DNA of 64,000 bases from Chryseobacterium oncorhynchi (GCF_002899895.1 NZ_PPEI02000001.1:558001-622000); one strand, 5' to 3'; shown: positions 27,867-37,254, counted from the stretch's first letter. The notes: generated by a model from the sequence alone, not told the origin. A program made the numbers and translations.

Positions 27867-28106
27867 ATGAAATTACCAAAGTTTTTATTGGCAGATAATT
27901 CGGAATTTCCAGAAGATCTATTCGTAGTCCACACAGAATATCCAAGATTTATCCTAAACGTTGAGGAAGAGGAAGTTGAGTGGTTAGATGATCTAGAAGG
28001 AGATGATGAAGAGACTATGGCAGATGAAGCTACGAAAGTAGTAGAAGCAGCATTCAAATGGTGTGATGAAGAGTTGGCTAAGTACGACGAAGAAGAGGAA
28101 GATTAA
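27867..28106 (+). CDS. Small acidic conserved protein
   Basis: 79 residues, acidic, with a conserved-looking start KLPKFLLADNSEFPEDLFVVH and a helical C-terminus (ATKVVEAAFKWCDEELAKYDEEEED). No signal peptide. It has a promoter element and a shared terminator of its own, which supports a real gene. Function unknown. Confidence 0.8.
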   Translation: MKLPKFLLADNSEFPEDLFVVHTEYPRFILNVEEEEVEWLDDLEGDDEETMADEATKVVEAAFKWCDEELAKYDEEEED

Positions 28107-28128
28107 TTACATAACACTCTAAACATAA

Positions 28129-28155
28129 AAAAGGAACTCAAATTGAGTTCCTTTT
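28129..28155. terminator. Terminator between convergent genes
   Basis: AAAAGGAACTCA / TGAGTTCCTTTT, T-rich on both strands, between the acidic protein and the META lipoprotein. Confidence 0.85.
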
Positions 28156-28158
28156 GTT

Positions 28159-28569
28159 TTATTCTGATTTATTGAATTTCAATAATAAAAGATTGTCTTT
28201 ATAAAGTTCTAATGTATTTCCGGAAATTACATACTTGTTTGCTTTTCCCATCATATCCATAAAGTTCTGCTCTACTCCGATGTTGTTACACATCATTTTT
28301 GTAGATCCCATCTGACCGGCAGAGAAGCTCCCTGAAGCAGGATCTACTTGTGCTGTTCCAAAATAGTTATTACAACCTGCATTTCCTGTGATCTTTTCTC
28401 CCTCGATATTCAATGTTGGAATTTTACCTTTTACATTGTCGGCCAAAGTCCATTTTGTATTGGCAAGAGCTGCCTGAGCTTTTCCTACTTTAGAGGCAGA
28501 TGCACTGGTCATAGTTCCACATGAAGCTAATACCGCTGCTGTACATATACTTAAAAAAAGATTTTTCAT
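28159..28569 (-). CDS. META domain lipoprotein (HslJ-like)
   Basis: 136 residues. Lipoprotein signal AAVLASCGTMTSA. The META domain is seen in ANTKWTLADNVKGK, GNAGCNNYFGTAQVDPASGSF, and GSTKMMCNNIGVEQNFMDMM, ending in LELYKDNLLLLKF. META proteins such as HslJ are outer-membrane-associated and of uncertain role; some are stress induced. Confidence 0.92.
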   Translation of the reverse strand: MKNLFLSICTAAVLASCGTMTSASASKVGKAQAALANTKWTLADNVKGKIPTLNIEGEKITGNAGCNNYFGTAQVDPASGSFSAGQMGSTKMMCNNIGVEQNFMDMMGKANKYVISGNTLELYKDNLLLLKFNKSE

Positions 28570-28754
28570 TTTTTTCTTTTTGAATTAATCCAAATTTACG
28601 GATTTTATATTATTTAAACGGTTTCTATAGAATTTTATTGTTCTTTAACAGTGGATATTTCGCCTTTATTTTAAGCACAAATACATGACAGGCTTCCTGC
28701 ATAGCATTGCTGTATCTTTAGCTTCAGTCAAAACTTAATACAAACATCATAAAA

Positions 28755-28782
28755 AAAAACGGACTTAAAAAAGTCCGTTTTT
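28755..28782 (-). terminator. Terminator after pheT
   Basis: AAAAACGGACTT / AAGTCCGTTTTT stem with an A4 loop, T run on the minus strand. Confidence 0.9.
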
Positions 28783-28804
28783 CTCTATTTTTTATCTTTT
28801 ACAA

Positions 28805-31207
28805 TTAAGATCTCAATTCTGCATTGAATTCTTTCTGGAAAGACTTAATCAGGGAATCCATTACTTCCGTGATTTCCTTTTCTTCCAGTGTTTTTTCTTC
28901 GTTTAATAGCTCGAAGCTCATTGCATAAGACTTCTTACCTTCAGGAAGATTTTTACCCTCATATACATCGAATAGGTTGATGCTCTTAATGAAAGGAGAC
29001 TTGTTTTTCTTCGCTGTCTGGTATAGTTCCTGATAGTTTACATTCTTATCAATTAGTAAAGCAAGGTCTCTTCTGATCTTGTTGAACTTAGGAATGTCCT
29101 TAAACTTCAGTTCATTTTTAGAACGTAATTCCTGTGCAAATTCAAGTTCAATTTCTGCATAGAAACAATCCTGATCGATATCGAAATCCTTTAAAAGAGC
29201 CGGAGCAACTTTTCCGATTCTTACTAATGCTTTTCCGTCTGCTTCATAAGTAAGGGCATCCGAGAATCTGTCATCAGATAAAGCCACTTCTTTATAGTTG
29301 ACTCCTAATCTTTCTAATAAAACTTTAACATAAGCTTTCAGATTGTAGAAACTTACTGCTGATTTAGGTTGTAACCAGTTTTCTGCAACATCTCTTCCGG
29401 AAACAATAATTGCAAGCTGTTTTCTTTCTTCGTATTTATCTTTTTTGTGATAGATTTTTCCGAATTCAAAGAACTTGATATCCTGATTCTTTCTGTTGAT
29501 GTTATATACTGTATTCTGAAGAAGTCCTTCTAATAAGGATTTTCTCATGAATGCAAGGTCACCGCTTAAAGGATTTAATAGTTTCACAGCATCCGTTTCA
29601 TCTTTTACAGAAGTTAATGAATTATTCATCACTTCATTGAAACCAATACTTTGTAAAGTTCTTGCCCAGCTGTTTTCCAATTCATCCTGATCGTTAGCAC
29701 TTAGCTTAACAGGGGTAAATGAGATCTTTTGTGGAGCATCAATTTTATTGTAACCGTAGATTCTTAAAATCTCTTCAATCACATCAATTTCTCTTGTTAC
29801 ATCTGCTCTGTAGGCAGGAACAGAGATTTCAAAACCGTTAGGAATTTCATTTAAAACCTGAATTTCCAACGCCTTTAAAATTTCCTTTACTTTTTCTCTG
29901 TGAATTTTTGTTCCTAAAATCTGCTCAATTTTAGAGAATCTCAGGATCACATAGCTATCCTCAATTTTCTTAGGATATTCTTCCAACAATTCTCCTACTA
30001 ATTTCCCTTCTGCTATCTCCTGAATCATTTTAATAGCGTGAGTAATTGCTGTTCTTGTAATATTTGGATCTACGCCTCTCTCAAATCTGAAAGATGCATC
30101 TGTATTCAAACTGTGAAGTTTTGCTCCTTTTCTTACTGCAATTGGATTGAAGTAAGCACTTTCAAGGAATATTGTTTTTGTAGTGTCAGATACTCCTGAA
30201 TTTTCTCCTCCAAAAACACCTGCAATACACATTGGATTGTCTTTACCATCCTTGATCATGATTTCAGAACCGTTCAATGTTCTTTCAACACCATCCAGGG
30301 TAGTAAATTTCGTTCCTGCTTTTACTACACCTACTTTCACTTTTTTGTCTGCAATTTTGTCTGCATCAAATGCATGAAGCGGTTGTCCGTATCCGTGAAG
30401 AATATAGTTGGTAATATCTACTACGTTATTGATCGGGCTTAACCCGATTGCCTTTAGTCTGTCTTTTAACCAAGACGGAGATTCTGCAACTTTTACATTC
30501 TCAATAACGGCTCCGATATATCTTGGACATAGCTCTGCATCTTCAATTTCCAGTTTGAAATCGTGAGTTCCCTCACCATTCAAAACTTCTGAAGCTACTT
30601 TATTAAACTTCGACTTCAATTGATTTGTAGAAAGATAGGCATTCAGATCCCTTGCAACACCGTAGTGAGACATGGCATCTGTTCTGTTTGGCGTTAAACC
30701 AATTTCAAAAACCTCGTCATTCGTCAATTCAAAATAGTCTGCAAAGTTCTTTCCTACTTCATATTTGGTTTCATCCAACACCATGATTCCGCCATGATCT
30801 TCACTAAGGCCCAATTCGTCCTCCGCACAGATCATTCCCTGAGAAACCTCACCTCTGATTTTTGCTTCCTTAATTTCAAAAAAGTTTCCTGTTTTGTCAT
30901 AGATTTTTGTTCCAACAACTGCTACAGGAACTGTTTGTCCTGCATCTACATTAGGAGCTCCGCAAACGATATTCAATATCTTTCCGTTTCCTACGTCTAC
31001 CGTTGTTTTCTTCAGTTTATCAGCATTAGGATGTTTTTCGCAGGTTAAAACCTTACCTACAACAATACCTTCCAGACTACCTCTTACACTTTCAAATTTA
31101 TCTATCCCTTCAACCTCAAGACCTATATCTGTAAGGAATTCACCGATTCTTTCAGTTTTCAATTCCGTTGTCACAAAGTCCTTCAGCCAGTTGTTTGATA
31201 TTTTCAT
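28805..31207 (-). CDS. pheT: Phenylalanine--tRNA ligase beta subunit
   Basis: 800 residues, the usual length. Charges tRNA-Phe together with the alpha subunit PheS, which is not in this window. Domains: N-terminal tRNA-binding OB fold (about 40-150, with CEKHPNADKLKKTTVDVG), B3/B4 editing domain (about 210-400, PLHAFDADKI), B5 domain, synthetase-like core (NPLSGDLAFMRKSLLEGLLQN), and C-terminal FDX-ACB domain (FKDIPKFNKIRRDLALLID). The 239-base upstream leader shows no clear tRNA-like or T-box structure. Confidence 0.97.
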   Translation of the reverse strand: MKISNNWLKDFVTTELKTERIGEFLTDIGLEVEGIDKFESVRGSLEGIVVGKVLTCEKHPNADKLKKTTVDVGNGKILNIVCGAPNVDAGQTVPVAVVGTKIYDKTGNFFEIKEAKIRGEVSQGMICAEDELGLSEDHGGIMVLDETKYEVGKNFADYFELTNDEVFEIGLTPNRTDAMSHYGVARDLNAYLSTNQLKSKFNKVASEVLNGEGTHDFKLEIEDAELCPRYIGAVIENVKVAESPSWLKDRLKAIGLSPINNVVDITNYILHGYGQPLHAFDADKIADKKVKVGVVKAGTKFTTLDGVERTLNGSEIMIKDGKDNPMCIAGVFGGENSGVSDTTKTIFLESAYFNPIAVRKGAKLHSLNTDASFRFERGVDPNITRTAITHAIKMIQEIAEGKLVGELLEEYPKKIEDSYVILRFSKIEQILGTKIHREKVKEILKALEIQVLNEIPNGFEISVPAYRADVTREIDVIEEILRIYGYNKIDAPQKISFTPVKLSANDQDELENSWARTLQSIGFNEVMNNSLTSVKDETDAVKLLNPLSGDLAFMRKSLLEGLLQNTVYNINRKNQDIKFFEFGKIYHKKDKYEERKQLAIIVSGRDVAENWLQPKSAVSFYNLKAYVKVLLERLGVNYKEVALSDDRFSDALTYEADGKALVRIGKVAPALLKDFDIDQDCFYAEIELEFAQELRSKNELKFKDIPKFNKIRRDLALLIDKNVNYQELYQTAKKNKSPFIKSINLFDVYEGKNLPEGKKSYAMSFELLNEEKTLEEKEITEVMDSLIKSFQKEFNAELRS

Positions 31208-31446
31208 TTGTTTATCTATCTACTTTTTTAATTGGTCAGATGAAACCGAAAGGTTCTCCTGCTCTATTTTGAAACTTTTATTTGAAACATCACGTAATTA
31301 TTTTACGTAATTTTTCGAGGTACAAATGTCGTGTTTTTTTGAGAAATACAGAAATTTAGAAACAACTTTAAGACAAATAATTTTGATTCATTTCTCTCTT
31401 GAAGATGGGATAAATCACCACCCTATTTACTTCATCTTAAAAATTC

Positions 31447-32064
31447 TTAGTTAGCAGTTGGTTTAACGACTTTTTTTACACTATCGGAAAATAGCACAAG
31501 GCCTCCTGCCATCATAATAATATCTTTCAATACAAGACGTCCTGCTCCCGACAAATAGGGAAATCCAAACTGAGGAGTCGGATAATCTTCGCCCAGATTA
31601 GGGACATACACTTCAGGTGTTGTGACAAGGAATGACAGTGTAACCAATGACATTAAAAATGTTAAAGCACCTCCCACAGCGCCTATTTTAGGAAACCAAA
31701 CTCCTAATAGAACCAAACCTCCTATGATTAAGATCATTGTACCTAATCCATATGAAAATACATACGTTCCATTTTCCGTGTGCCAGTCAATGTTTTTCTT
31801 TACTACTTTTCCCTCCGGATTTTTGTATAATGTATACTCAGAAACTAGCTTTTGATCTTCATTAAGAACTTTATTTCCTGCATTTTTATAAAAGAAACTC
31901 ATCATTGGGCTGTTGGCAACAAAGGGAACAATTCCGTCTGCCTCATATTGAAATGCTTTAAGCCCACCAATCCAGGCCATAACAATGAATATTGAAATTC
32001 TCAGAAAGTTAAAGAAATAGGTATCCAGTCTTAATAAACGGTGGTATAAACTGCTGTTTTGCAT
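31447..32064 (-). CDS. DUF417 membrane protein, RclC-like
   Basis: 205 residues with about four membrane segments (FLRISIFIVMAWIGGLKAF, FSYGLGTMILIIGGLVLL, GGALTFLMSLVTLSFLVTT, and a C-terminal one). The blocks WIGGLKAFQYEADGI..FVANSP, SYGLGTMILIIGGL and SGAGRLVLKDIIMMAG match the DUF417/YkgB family, whose E. coli member RclC is an inner membrane protein in reactive chlorine resistance. Here it follows an AraC regulator by 63 bases, similar to the RclR-rclABC pairing, but no RclA or RclB is present. Confidence 0.82.
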   Translation of the reverse strand: MQNSSLYHRLLRLDTYFFNFLRISIFIVMAWIGGLKAFQYEADGIVPFVANSPMMSFFYKNAGNKVLNEDQKLVSEYTLYKNPEGKVVKKNIDWHTENGTYVFSYGLGTMILIIGGLVLLGVWFPKIGAVGGALTFLMSLVTLSFLVTTPEVYVPNLGEDYPTPQFGFPYLSGAGRLVLKDIIMMAGGLVLFSDSVKKVVKPTAN

Positions 32065-32080
32065 ATGATTTACTTTTTAA

Positions 32081-32088
32081 CAAAGGTA
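32081..32088 (-). promoter_or_regulatory. -7 promoter element for the DUF417 gene
   Basis: TACCTTTG on the minus strand, 16 bases from the ATG at 32064; suggests the gene can be transcribed separately from the AraC gene upstream. Confidence 0.5.
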
Positions 32089-32127
32089 TTCACGCGCGCA
32101 GAGCCTTACCATAGATATTTCAGGACA

Positions 32128-32958
32128 TTACATGGACATTTTTGCCACTACAGAAATTCCCACTTTCTCTCTATATTTTTTGGGAGAGCAACCTACAGAT
32201 TTTTTGAAATATCTGCTGAAATAAAACTCATCACTGAATCCCAACTCCGAAGCAATTTCCTTTATGGAGCGATAGGTTAAATGAAGTAATTTTTTGGCTT
32301 CCAGAATAATTTTTTCATTAATAAGCTGGCTCGGGGTTTTGGAAAATTCTTTTTTAACAGCCTTGCTTAAAGTATTGCTTGTAATACTAAGCTTGTCACT
32401 GTAAAATGAGAGTTCCTTTTCATCCTTGAAATGAAGCTCTAGTAATTTCTGGAATTCTACAACATTTTTATTGGGAAGCTTTTCATTGGAAACAGAACTA
32501 TGCTCAACGCCACTTTTTTGTTTGCTGCATAAAGCAAGAATCAATTGAATATAGGTCTTGATAATGGACTGGGAAAACAGATGATCTTCAGATTCTTCTT
32601 TTTTGATATGACTAAAAAGCTCCAGAATATAATCAAAACTATCTCTTGTAAGCGCTATCCCGGGATTCATGTAAATATTATTGAAAAGAAGTCCGTTGCA
32701 GGCTACTTCTTCCTTATGATATTCAATGCAGTAATAATCACCATGGAAGAAAAGAATATGAATATTTTCCTCAGATTTTGAGATTAATTTCAACTTTTGA
32801 TAAGGCGACAGAAATAGAATGTTATATCCGCTATAGGAATAATTGATATCATCCACAGAAAAAACTCCCGAACCCTTCCACAAAACAACACTATAGTTTT
32901 CAGTGGTAAAACCTGAAAGAAAATCTGAGGGATGGTAAGAGTGTATTCTAGCTTCCAT
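32128..32958 (-). CDS. AraC family transcriptional regulator
   Basis: 276 residues: N-terminal cupin-like domain (about 1-150) and C-terminal double HTH (about 175-276) with NTLSKAVKKEFSKTPSQLINE and IKEIASELGFSDEFYFSRYF. Upstream of a DUF417 membrane protein gene on the same strand, a partnership reminiscent of E. coli RclR and RclC. Cys residues occur in YYCIEY, VACNG and LCSKQ, but whether they act in redox sensing cannot be told. Ligand unknown. Confidence 0.9.
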   Translation of the reverse strand: MEARIHSYHPSDFLSGFTTENYSVVLWKGSGVFSVDDINYSYSGYNILFLSPYQKLKLISKSEENIHILFFHGDYYCIEYHKEEVACNGLLFNNIYMNPGIALTRDSFDYILELFSHIKKEESEDHLFSQSIIKTYIQLILALCSKQKSGVEHSSVSNEKLPNKNVVEFQKLLELHFKDEKELSFYSDKLSITSNTLSKAVKKEFSKTPSQLINEKIILEAKKLLHLTYRSIKEIASELGFSDEFYFSRYFKKSVGCSPKKYREKVGISVVAKMSM

Positions 32959-32992
32959 GATTTAAGATCAATTCTTATTGGGCATAAAAAAT

Positions 32993-33020
32993 AAAAGCCG
33001 GAAATTTAATTCCAGCTTTT
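32993..33020 (-). terminator. Terminator after dnaN
   Basis: AAAAGCCGGAA / TTCCAGCTTTT with one mismatch, T-rich flank, 20 bases past the dnaN stop. Confidence 0.75.
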
Positions 33021-33039
33021 ATCTATTTGTTATTTAATA

Positions 33040-34170
33040 TTACAACCCGATTACCGGCATTGACAACATTAAGATATTTTCGTTTTCTTCAAGACCGTCA
33101 AGAGGCTCAATGATCCCAGGTCTGTTAGGTTGAGACATTTTCATTGTAATATCGTCAGAACCTAAAATCGTTAACATTTCAGTTAAGAATTTAGAGCTGA
33201 ATCCGATATTGATATCTTCTCCGTTGTAGTCACAAGGAATCTGCATATCTGCTTTATTTGCATATTCAGTATCTTCTGCATGTAAGTGAAGAATGTTTCC
33301 TGAAAGCTTAAATCTCACCTGATTGGTAGATTTGTTAGACATGATAGATGCTCTTTTGATCGCTCCCAACAATAGGTTTCTGTTGATGGTCAATACATTT
33401 GGATTTTCCTTAGGAATTACCGCTGTATAGTTTGGATATTTACCATCAATCAGTCTACAGATCCAGATATGCTTATCAAAAGTAAATTTAGCCATATTCT
33501 CGTTGAAGTCGATTTTAACGTCTTCATTGGAACTTGCCAGAATATTCTTAAAAATATTCAAAGGTTTTTTAGGCATGATAAACTCCATTGGTTCAGCATT
33601 CATCAGGTCTGTTCTTTTGTAAACAACCAATCTGTGAGAATCGGTAGAAACAAAGTTGGTTTCATTTTCTCCAAACTGGAACAGAACTCCTGTCATTACC
33701 GGACGAAGAGAGTCGTTACTTGTAGCAAATAATGTATTGGTTAAAGCTTCAGACAAAACACCTGCCGGCATTGTCACACTTTGTGATGCATCAAATTCTG
33801 GTAGCTCAGGGTAGTCATCAGCGTTATCTAATGCTACTGCGAAATTATCTTTTTCATCTAAAATCTCAAGCTGGCTTCCAGTTCCCTCCGCATTGTCCTT
33901 TACAACAAATGTTAAAGGCTGTTCCCCATATGTCTTGATAAAATCCTGAAAAATTTTAGCAGGAACGGCAAATTTACCTGAATCATCAGACTTCACCTCC
34001 AAAGAAGTTACAAGAGTCGTCTCGCCGTCAGATGCTGTAATGGTAACATTATTTCCGTCTAATTCAAAAAGATAGTTTTCTAAAATCGGTCTCGATTGAG
34101 AGCTTGATATTACGCCACTTACAGTTTGCAACGCCTTCTGCAGTTCACCACTTGAAATAATAAATTTCAT
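33040..34170 (-). CDS. dnaN: DNA polymerase III beta subunit (sliding clamp)
   Basis: 376 residues in three similar domains that form the ring-shaped clamp. The start MKFIISSGELQKALQTVSGVISS and the block SRPILENYLFELDGN are typical; DSLRPVMTGVLF and TDSHRLVVYKR mark the second domain, and the end MLSMPVIGL gives the MPM/PVxx type hydrophobic C-terminus. Stands alone here, not next to dnaA or recF. Confidence 0.97.
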   Translation of the reverse strand: MKFIISSGELQKALQTVSGVISSSQSRPILENYLFELDGNNVTITASDGETTLVTSLEVKSDDSGKFAVPAKIFQDFIKTYGEQPLTFVVKDNAEGTGSQLEILDEKDNFAVALDNADDYPELPEFDASQSVTMPAGVLSEALTNTLFATSNDSLRPVMTGVLFQFGENETNFVSTDSHRLVVYKRTDLMNAEPMEFIMPKKPLNIFKNILASSNEDVKIDFNENMAKFTFDKHIWICRLIDGKYPNYTAVIPKENPNVLTINRNLLLGAIKRASIMSNKSTNQVRFKLSGNILHLHAEDTEYANKADMQIPCDYNGEDINIGFSSKFLTEMLTILGSDDITMKMSQPNRPGIIEPLDGLEENENILMLSMPVIGL

Positions 34171-34192
34171 AGATTTATAAAATAAGTTTCTA

Positions 34193-34200
34193 CAAATATA
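34193..34200 (-). promoter_or_regulatory. -7 promoter element for dnaN
   Basis: TATATTTG on the minus strand, 22 bases upstream of the dnaN ATG. Confidence 0.45.
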
Positions 34201-34405
34201 ATAAATACATACAACAAAGAAAAAAATAATATGGAGGAGTTTTGAACAAACATCGTTAATCTGTTTTAAGACCTGATATTATGTTCGCATTTCCAAGGGC
34301 TTCCACTTTTTATTAAAAATATGGCTTTTGAAATCACTCCCATTGATTTTTCAATCCTGTATTCCAAATATAGCAGATTAAATTCAACAATCAAAGTACA
34401 AAACC

Positions 34406-34413
34406 TATCTTTG
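34406..34413 (+). promoter_or_regulatory. -7 promoter element for the diacylglycerol kinase family gene
   Basis: TATCTTTG, 20 bases before the ATG at 34434. Confidence 0.45.
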
Positions 34414-34433
34414 TTGAAAAAAGTAAAAGATCT

Positions 34434-34787
34434 ATGCAAAAACCTCCACTCCATAAAAGTTTCCTCAATGCTTTTCGCGGTGTTTTTGCGATGATAAAAA
34501 CGGAAAGAAATTTCCAGATCGAGTTTCTGGCTTTTCTTATCAATGTATTTTTAATTTTTTATTTAAAGCTTTCCAACCTTGATGCAGCTATCATTCTCCT
34601 TGCCTCATTAGGTGTTTTAAGTGCTGAAATTTTCAATACCGCCATTGAAAAGATCTGTGATATCATTCAGCCTAATTTCGATAAAAGAATAGGCTTTATT
34701 AAGGATATTTCAGCAGGAGCTGTGGTATTAGTGGCTGCAGTTTCTGTAGTAATCGGCATTCTGATTTACGGAAAATATATTTTTTAA
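34434..34787 (+). CDS. dgkA: Diacylglycerol/undecaprenol kinase family protein
   Basis: 117 residues, a small integral membrane kinase that phosphorylates diacylglycerol or undecaprenol. Three membrane segments: FLAFLINVFLIFYLKL, AAIILLASLGVLSAEIFN, and AGAVVLVAAVSVVIGILIY. The catalytic signature AEIFNTAIEKICD, and KDISAGAVVL afterwards, are intact; the N-terminus has the usual SFLNAFRGV and TERNFQIE. Confidence 0.93.
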   Translation: MQKPPLHKSFLNAFRGVFAMIKTERNFQIEFLAFLINVFLIFYLKLSNLDAAIILLASLGVLSAEIFNTAIEKICDIIQPNFDKRIGFIKDISAGAVVLVAAVSVVIGILIYGKYIF

Positions 34788-34873
34788 GGGACTCGTACCA
34801 TCAAATTTTCATAAAAGTCATATAAAACTCCATTCATTTAATAATTTTTATTAAGTTCGCAAAAATTCATTTT

Positions 34874-35332
34874 ATGAAAAAGATAGTAGCTGGAATTTTA
34901 GTATTGGGAACTCTTTCATCATGCAGCCTTGGTGATGATACTCCAACAGGAAATAATAACAACAATATTTATGACACTAATATTGTTGGGGTTTGGAAAG
35001 TACAAACTGAATATCAAATTTCAGGTTCTGATAAGTCAATGGTCATCCACGAAAATATCCCTGATGATTGTAAGAAAAAGGGTACTTATGAATTCCGAAA
35101 TGATGGGAAATATTATATGAATGACTATAATACGGTGAGTTCTGTTTGCCAGAAGACTGAATCTACTCTTCCCTATTTTTATGATTCGACACAGATGAAA
35201 CTTACCATTAACAATAATAATGCTGAAGTTCTGGATCTTTCTACCAACAAACTTACCATTTTAACTCCTGCTAACTATGATTATAATGGTGATCATACTA
35301 ATGACTATATAAAAACTGTTTTTTATAAATAA
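34874..35332 (+). CDS. Lipocalin-like lipoprotein
   Basis: 152 residues. Lipoprotein signal AGILVLGTLSSC followed by an Asn-rich linker (TPTGNNNNNIYDTN). The rest has the lipocalin-type start VGVWKVQTEYQ and beta strands such as GTYEFRNDGKYYMNDYN and NKLTILTP. Function unknown; similar small lipoproteins are numerous in flavobacteria. Followed by a terminator. Confidence 0.82.
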   Translation: MKKIVAGILVLGTLSSCSLGDDTPTGNNNNNIYDTNIVGVWKVQTEYQISGSDKSMVIHENIPDDCKKKGTYEFRNDGKYYMNDYNTVSSVCQKTESTLPYFYDSTQMKLTINNNNAEVLDLSTNKLTILTPANYDYNGDHTNDYIKTVFYK

Positions 35333-35352
35333 CCAGTGTAATAAAAATACTG

Positions 35353-35390
35353 AAGCCTCCTGATCATTTTTCAATGCTGGAGGCTTTTTT
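35353..35390 (+). terminator. Terminator after the lipocalin-like gene
   Basis: AAGCCTCC / GGAGGCTT stem followed by TTTTTT. Confidence 0.85.
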
Positions 35391-35425
35391 ATGGTTAAAT
35401 GGATAATGAAGTATTGCTATTTGCT

Positions 35426-35884
35426 TTATTGTACTGCAATTAAAATATCTACTTCTGCGTCTGCAGGATTCATTGCTTTTTCTCCATATATTTCAAAGTC
35501 GGCTGTAAATATTCTACCCAGATCCATGTTCCAGATTTTGATCCATTCGTTGATAACCAGATTTTCTGCTAAATTTCCCTTAGGTGTAAATTTCACATAG
35601 TCTCCTCCATCAAAGGATTTACCAACCATTCCTTCTGGAATATGATCCAGACTTGCTACTTTGCATCCAAGGATTGTGGTATAAGGTTTTGTATGGTCTT
35701 TTTCATAATCTGTATAGATAGAATAAACAGCATTATCGATCTTATTGGGAATATTTTCCACAATATTTTCTTTCATTAATTGTTCCCATAACACCGGAAT
35801 ATCCTTTGCTGCCTGATTATTTTCATTGGTAGTTCTTACCGCAATTCCTATCACCTTAAAAGGCTCGACTTTCACGTTATTCAT
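35426..35884 (-). CDS. GyrI-like / AraC effector-binding domain protein
   Basis: 152 residues forming a stand-alone effector-binding domain (SHS2-type, two-fold). The start VKVEPFKVIGIAVRTTNEN and the later GCKVASLDHIPEGM and GGDYVKFTPKG are typical, as is the end DFEIYGEKAMNPADAEVDILIAV. Such proteins bind small molecules or, as GyrI, gyrase; no HTH is attached. Role here unknown. Confidence 0.9.
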   Translation of the reverse strand: MNNVKVEPFKVIGIAVRTTNENNQAAKDIPVLWEQLMKENIVENIPNKIDNAVYSIYTDYEKDHTKPYTTILGCKVASLDHIPEGMVGKSFDGGDYVKFTPKGNLAENLVINEWIKIWNMDLGRIFTADFEIYGEKAMNPADAEVDILIAVQ

Positions 35885-36001
35885 GTTTTAATTTTTCTTT
35901 TGTCTTTACCAAAGATAGAAATGAATTGTGACAACTGTTTGTCAGTAGGATTTCTGATAGCATTCAAATAAGCAGGACGGAAAGCTCATGCAGATTTTAA
36001 A

Positions 36002-36065
36002 TTTTGGCTAAAGCCTATGGATTGGTGGTTTAAAAATAAAACGGGCTAAAGCCCGTTTCTATTGA
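36002..36065. repeat. REP-like intergenic element, copy 1
   Basis: Two palindromes: GGCTAAAGCC (36006-36015) and AAACGGGCT-AA-AGCCCGTTT (36039-36058), followed by TTCTATTGA. The same order, with similar spacing, occurs at 51521-51579. Sits downstream of two minus-strand genes and may also act as a terminator. Confidence 0.75.
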
Positions 36066-36112
36066 TATTGATATTGTAATGTTTACAATTCTATGTTTTA
36101 TCTTATAAAAGA

Positions 36113-36445
36113 TTATACACCTACATAGATAAATCCTTTTTCTCCGGATTTAAAAATGGCTTCGATTCTTTTGTAATCATCTACTTCATATTCGTCTGCC
36201 TGAAGAATTTCAGCTTCTGTGACTTCGAAAAGCACTCCGCCTACTTCATCCTGATCATTTCCTGAGAACTCCAGAACGGGATGATATTTCTGACCGCTTT
36301 TTCGTAATACTTCAGGGTCGGTGATTTCAAGCATCCTTAGCTTATATCCTGATAAAGCATCTTTCTTTCCTTGTAAAATTCGTCCAAAGGTTTCAAGTTG
36401 AACCTGCTCTTTCTGCAGTGTTCCGTAAGAAAATAAATGTGGCAT
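36113..36445 (-). CDS. Gamma-glutamylcyclotransferase family (AIG2-like) protein
   Basis: 110 residues. The start PHLFSYGTLQKEQVQ has the family's YGSL-type loop, and EVGGVLFEVTEAEILQADEYE carries the usual acidic catalytic region. Overlaps the upstream SGNH hydrolase gene by one base (TAATG), so both are translated from one mRNA. Exact substrate unknown. Confidence 0.88.
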   Translation of the reverse strand: MPHLFSYGTLQKEQVQLETFGRILQGKKDALSGYKLRMLEITDPEVLRKSGQKYHPVLEFSGNDQDEVGGVLFEVTEAEILQADEYEVDDYKRIEAIFKSGEKGFIYVGV

Positions 36446-37074
36446 TATAAGTATTTTTCAATGATTGGAATTGCAATTTCAGCCATCATTCCATAGCCTT
36501 TTTCATTAGGATGTACTCCGTCTGCGGAAAGCAAAATTTCTTTATCCTCTAAGATTGCTGCATAAAAATCTATGTACATTAAAGAGTGATCTACGGCAAT
36601 ATCCTTAAGAATCTGGTTGTAGGCAACAACTTGCTCGTTGGTTCTTAATTTCCCTGAACCTACCACTACTCCATCTATTTTTTTTGAAACCGGAAGAATG
36701 CTTACCAGATAGATATCTTTTGAGAATTCTTTTGCATGCTGAACAGCTGTTGTAATATTATTTTTAAATGTTTCAGGTTTTACAACTTGAATTCCCTCTT
36801 TTATAGCAAGATCATTGGCTCCGTAGCCTATAAAAACAAGATTTCCGTCTGCAGAATTTCTAGCGCCCAACTCAGTAGGCATTCTCTTCAATAATCCTTC
36901 TGTGGTTTCTCCGCCAATTCCTAAATTATAAAGAATCAGTTCATCACCATTTCCCTCATGGAATTTTTGCAAAGCATATCTCTTCAAAATATCTACCCAG
37001 CCCCCAAAAACGCCATCATATTCTCCATACGTAATACTGTCTCCAAAGAACAGTCCATATACAATTTTCTTCAT
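36445..37074 (-). CDS. SGNH/GDSL hydrolase
   Basis: 209 residues, an esterase or lipase of the SGNH fold, no signal peptide. Blocks: I FFGDSITYGEYDG (Ser), II GIGGETTEGLL (Gly), III IGYGANDL (Asn), V DGVHPNEKGYGM (Asp-His). All catalytic positions are present. First gene of a two-gene operon with the gamma-glutamylcyclotransferase-like gene. Substrate unknown. Confidence 0.92.
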   Translation of the reverse strand: MKKIVYGLFFGDSITYGEYDGVFGGWVDILKRYALQKFHEGNGDELILYNLGIGGETTEGLLKRMPTELGARNSADGNLVFIGYGANDLAIKEGIQVVKPETFKNNITTAVQHAKEFSKDIYLVSILPVSKKIDGVVVGSGKLRTNEQVVAYNQILKDIAVDHSLMYIDFYAAILEDKEILLSADGVHPNEKGYGMMAEIAIPIIEKYL

Positions 37075-37254
37075 TCAATTCGTTCTTTTGTTTTTATTTT
37101 AACCTGCCGCAATTGTTCAGGTAAAAAGCGTTAAAAATATTTTTCAAAGTAAAATAAAATCTTCTGAATACACTCAATCTATGAGCATTTTTTAATATCA
37201 ATTTTAATTAAAAATGAACAATAAAGAATCATTAAATTTCCGGTTTACTACTTA

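Noticed and set aside
31208-31446. Possible T-box or tRNA-like leader before pheT
   Set aside because: No T-box sequence, no tRNA fold and no terminator hairpin could be found; only a short TTACGTAA-type repeat near 31295.
34266-34454. 62-codon minus-strand open frame between dnaN and dgkA
   Set aside because: Overlaps the promoter and start of the dgkA-type gene on the other strand and has no recognisable protein features.
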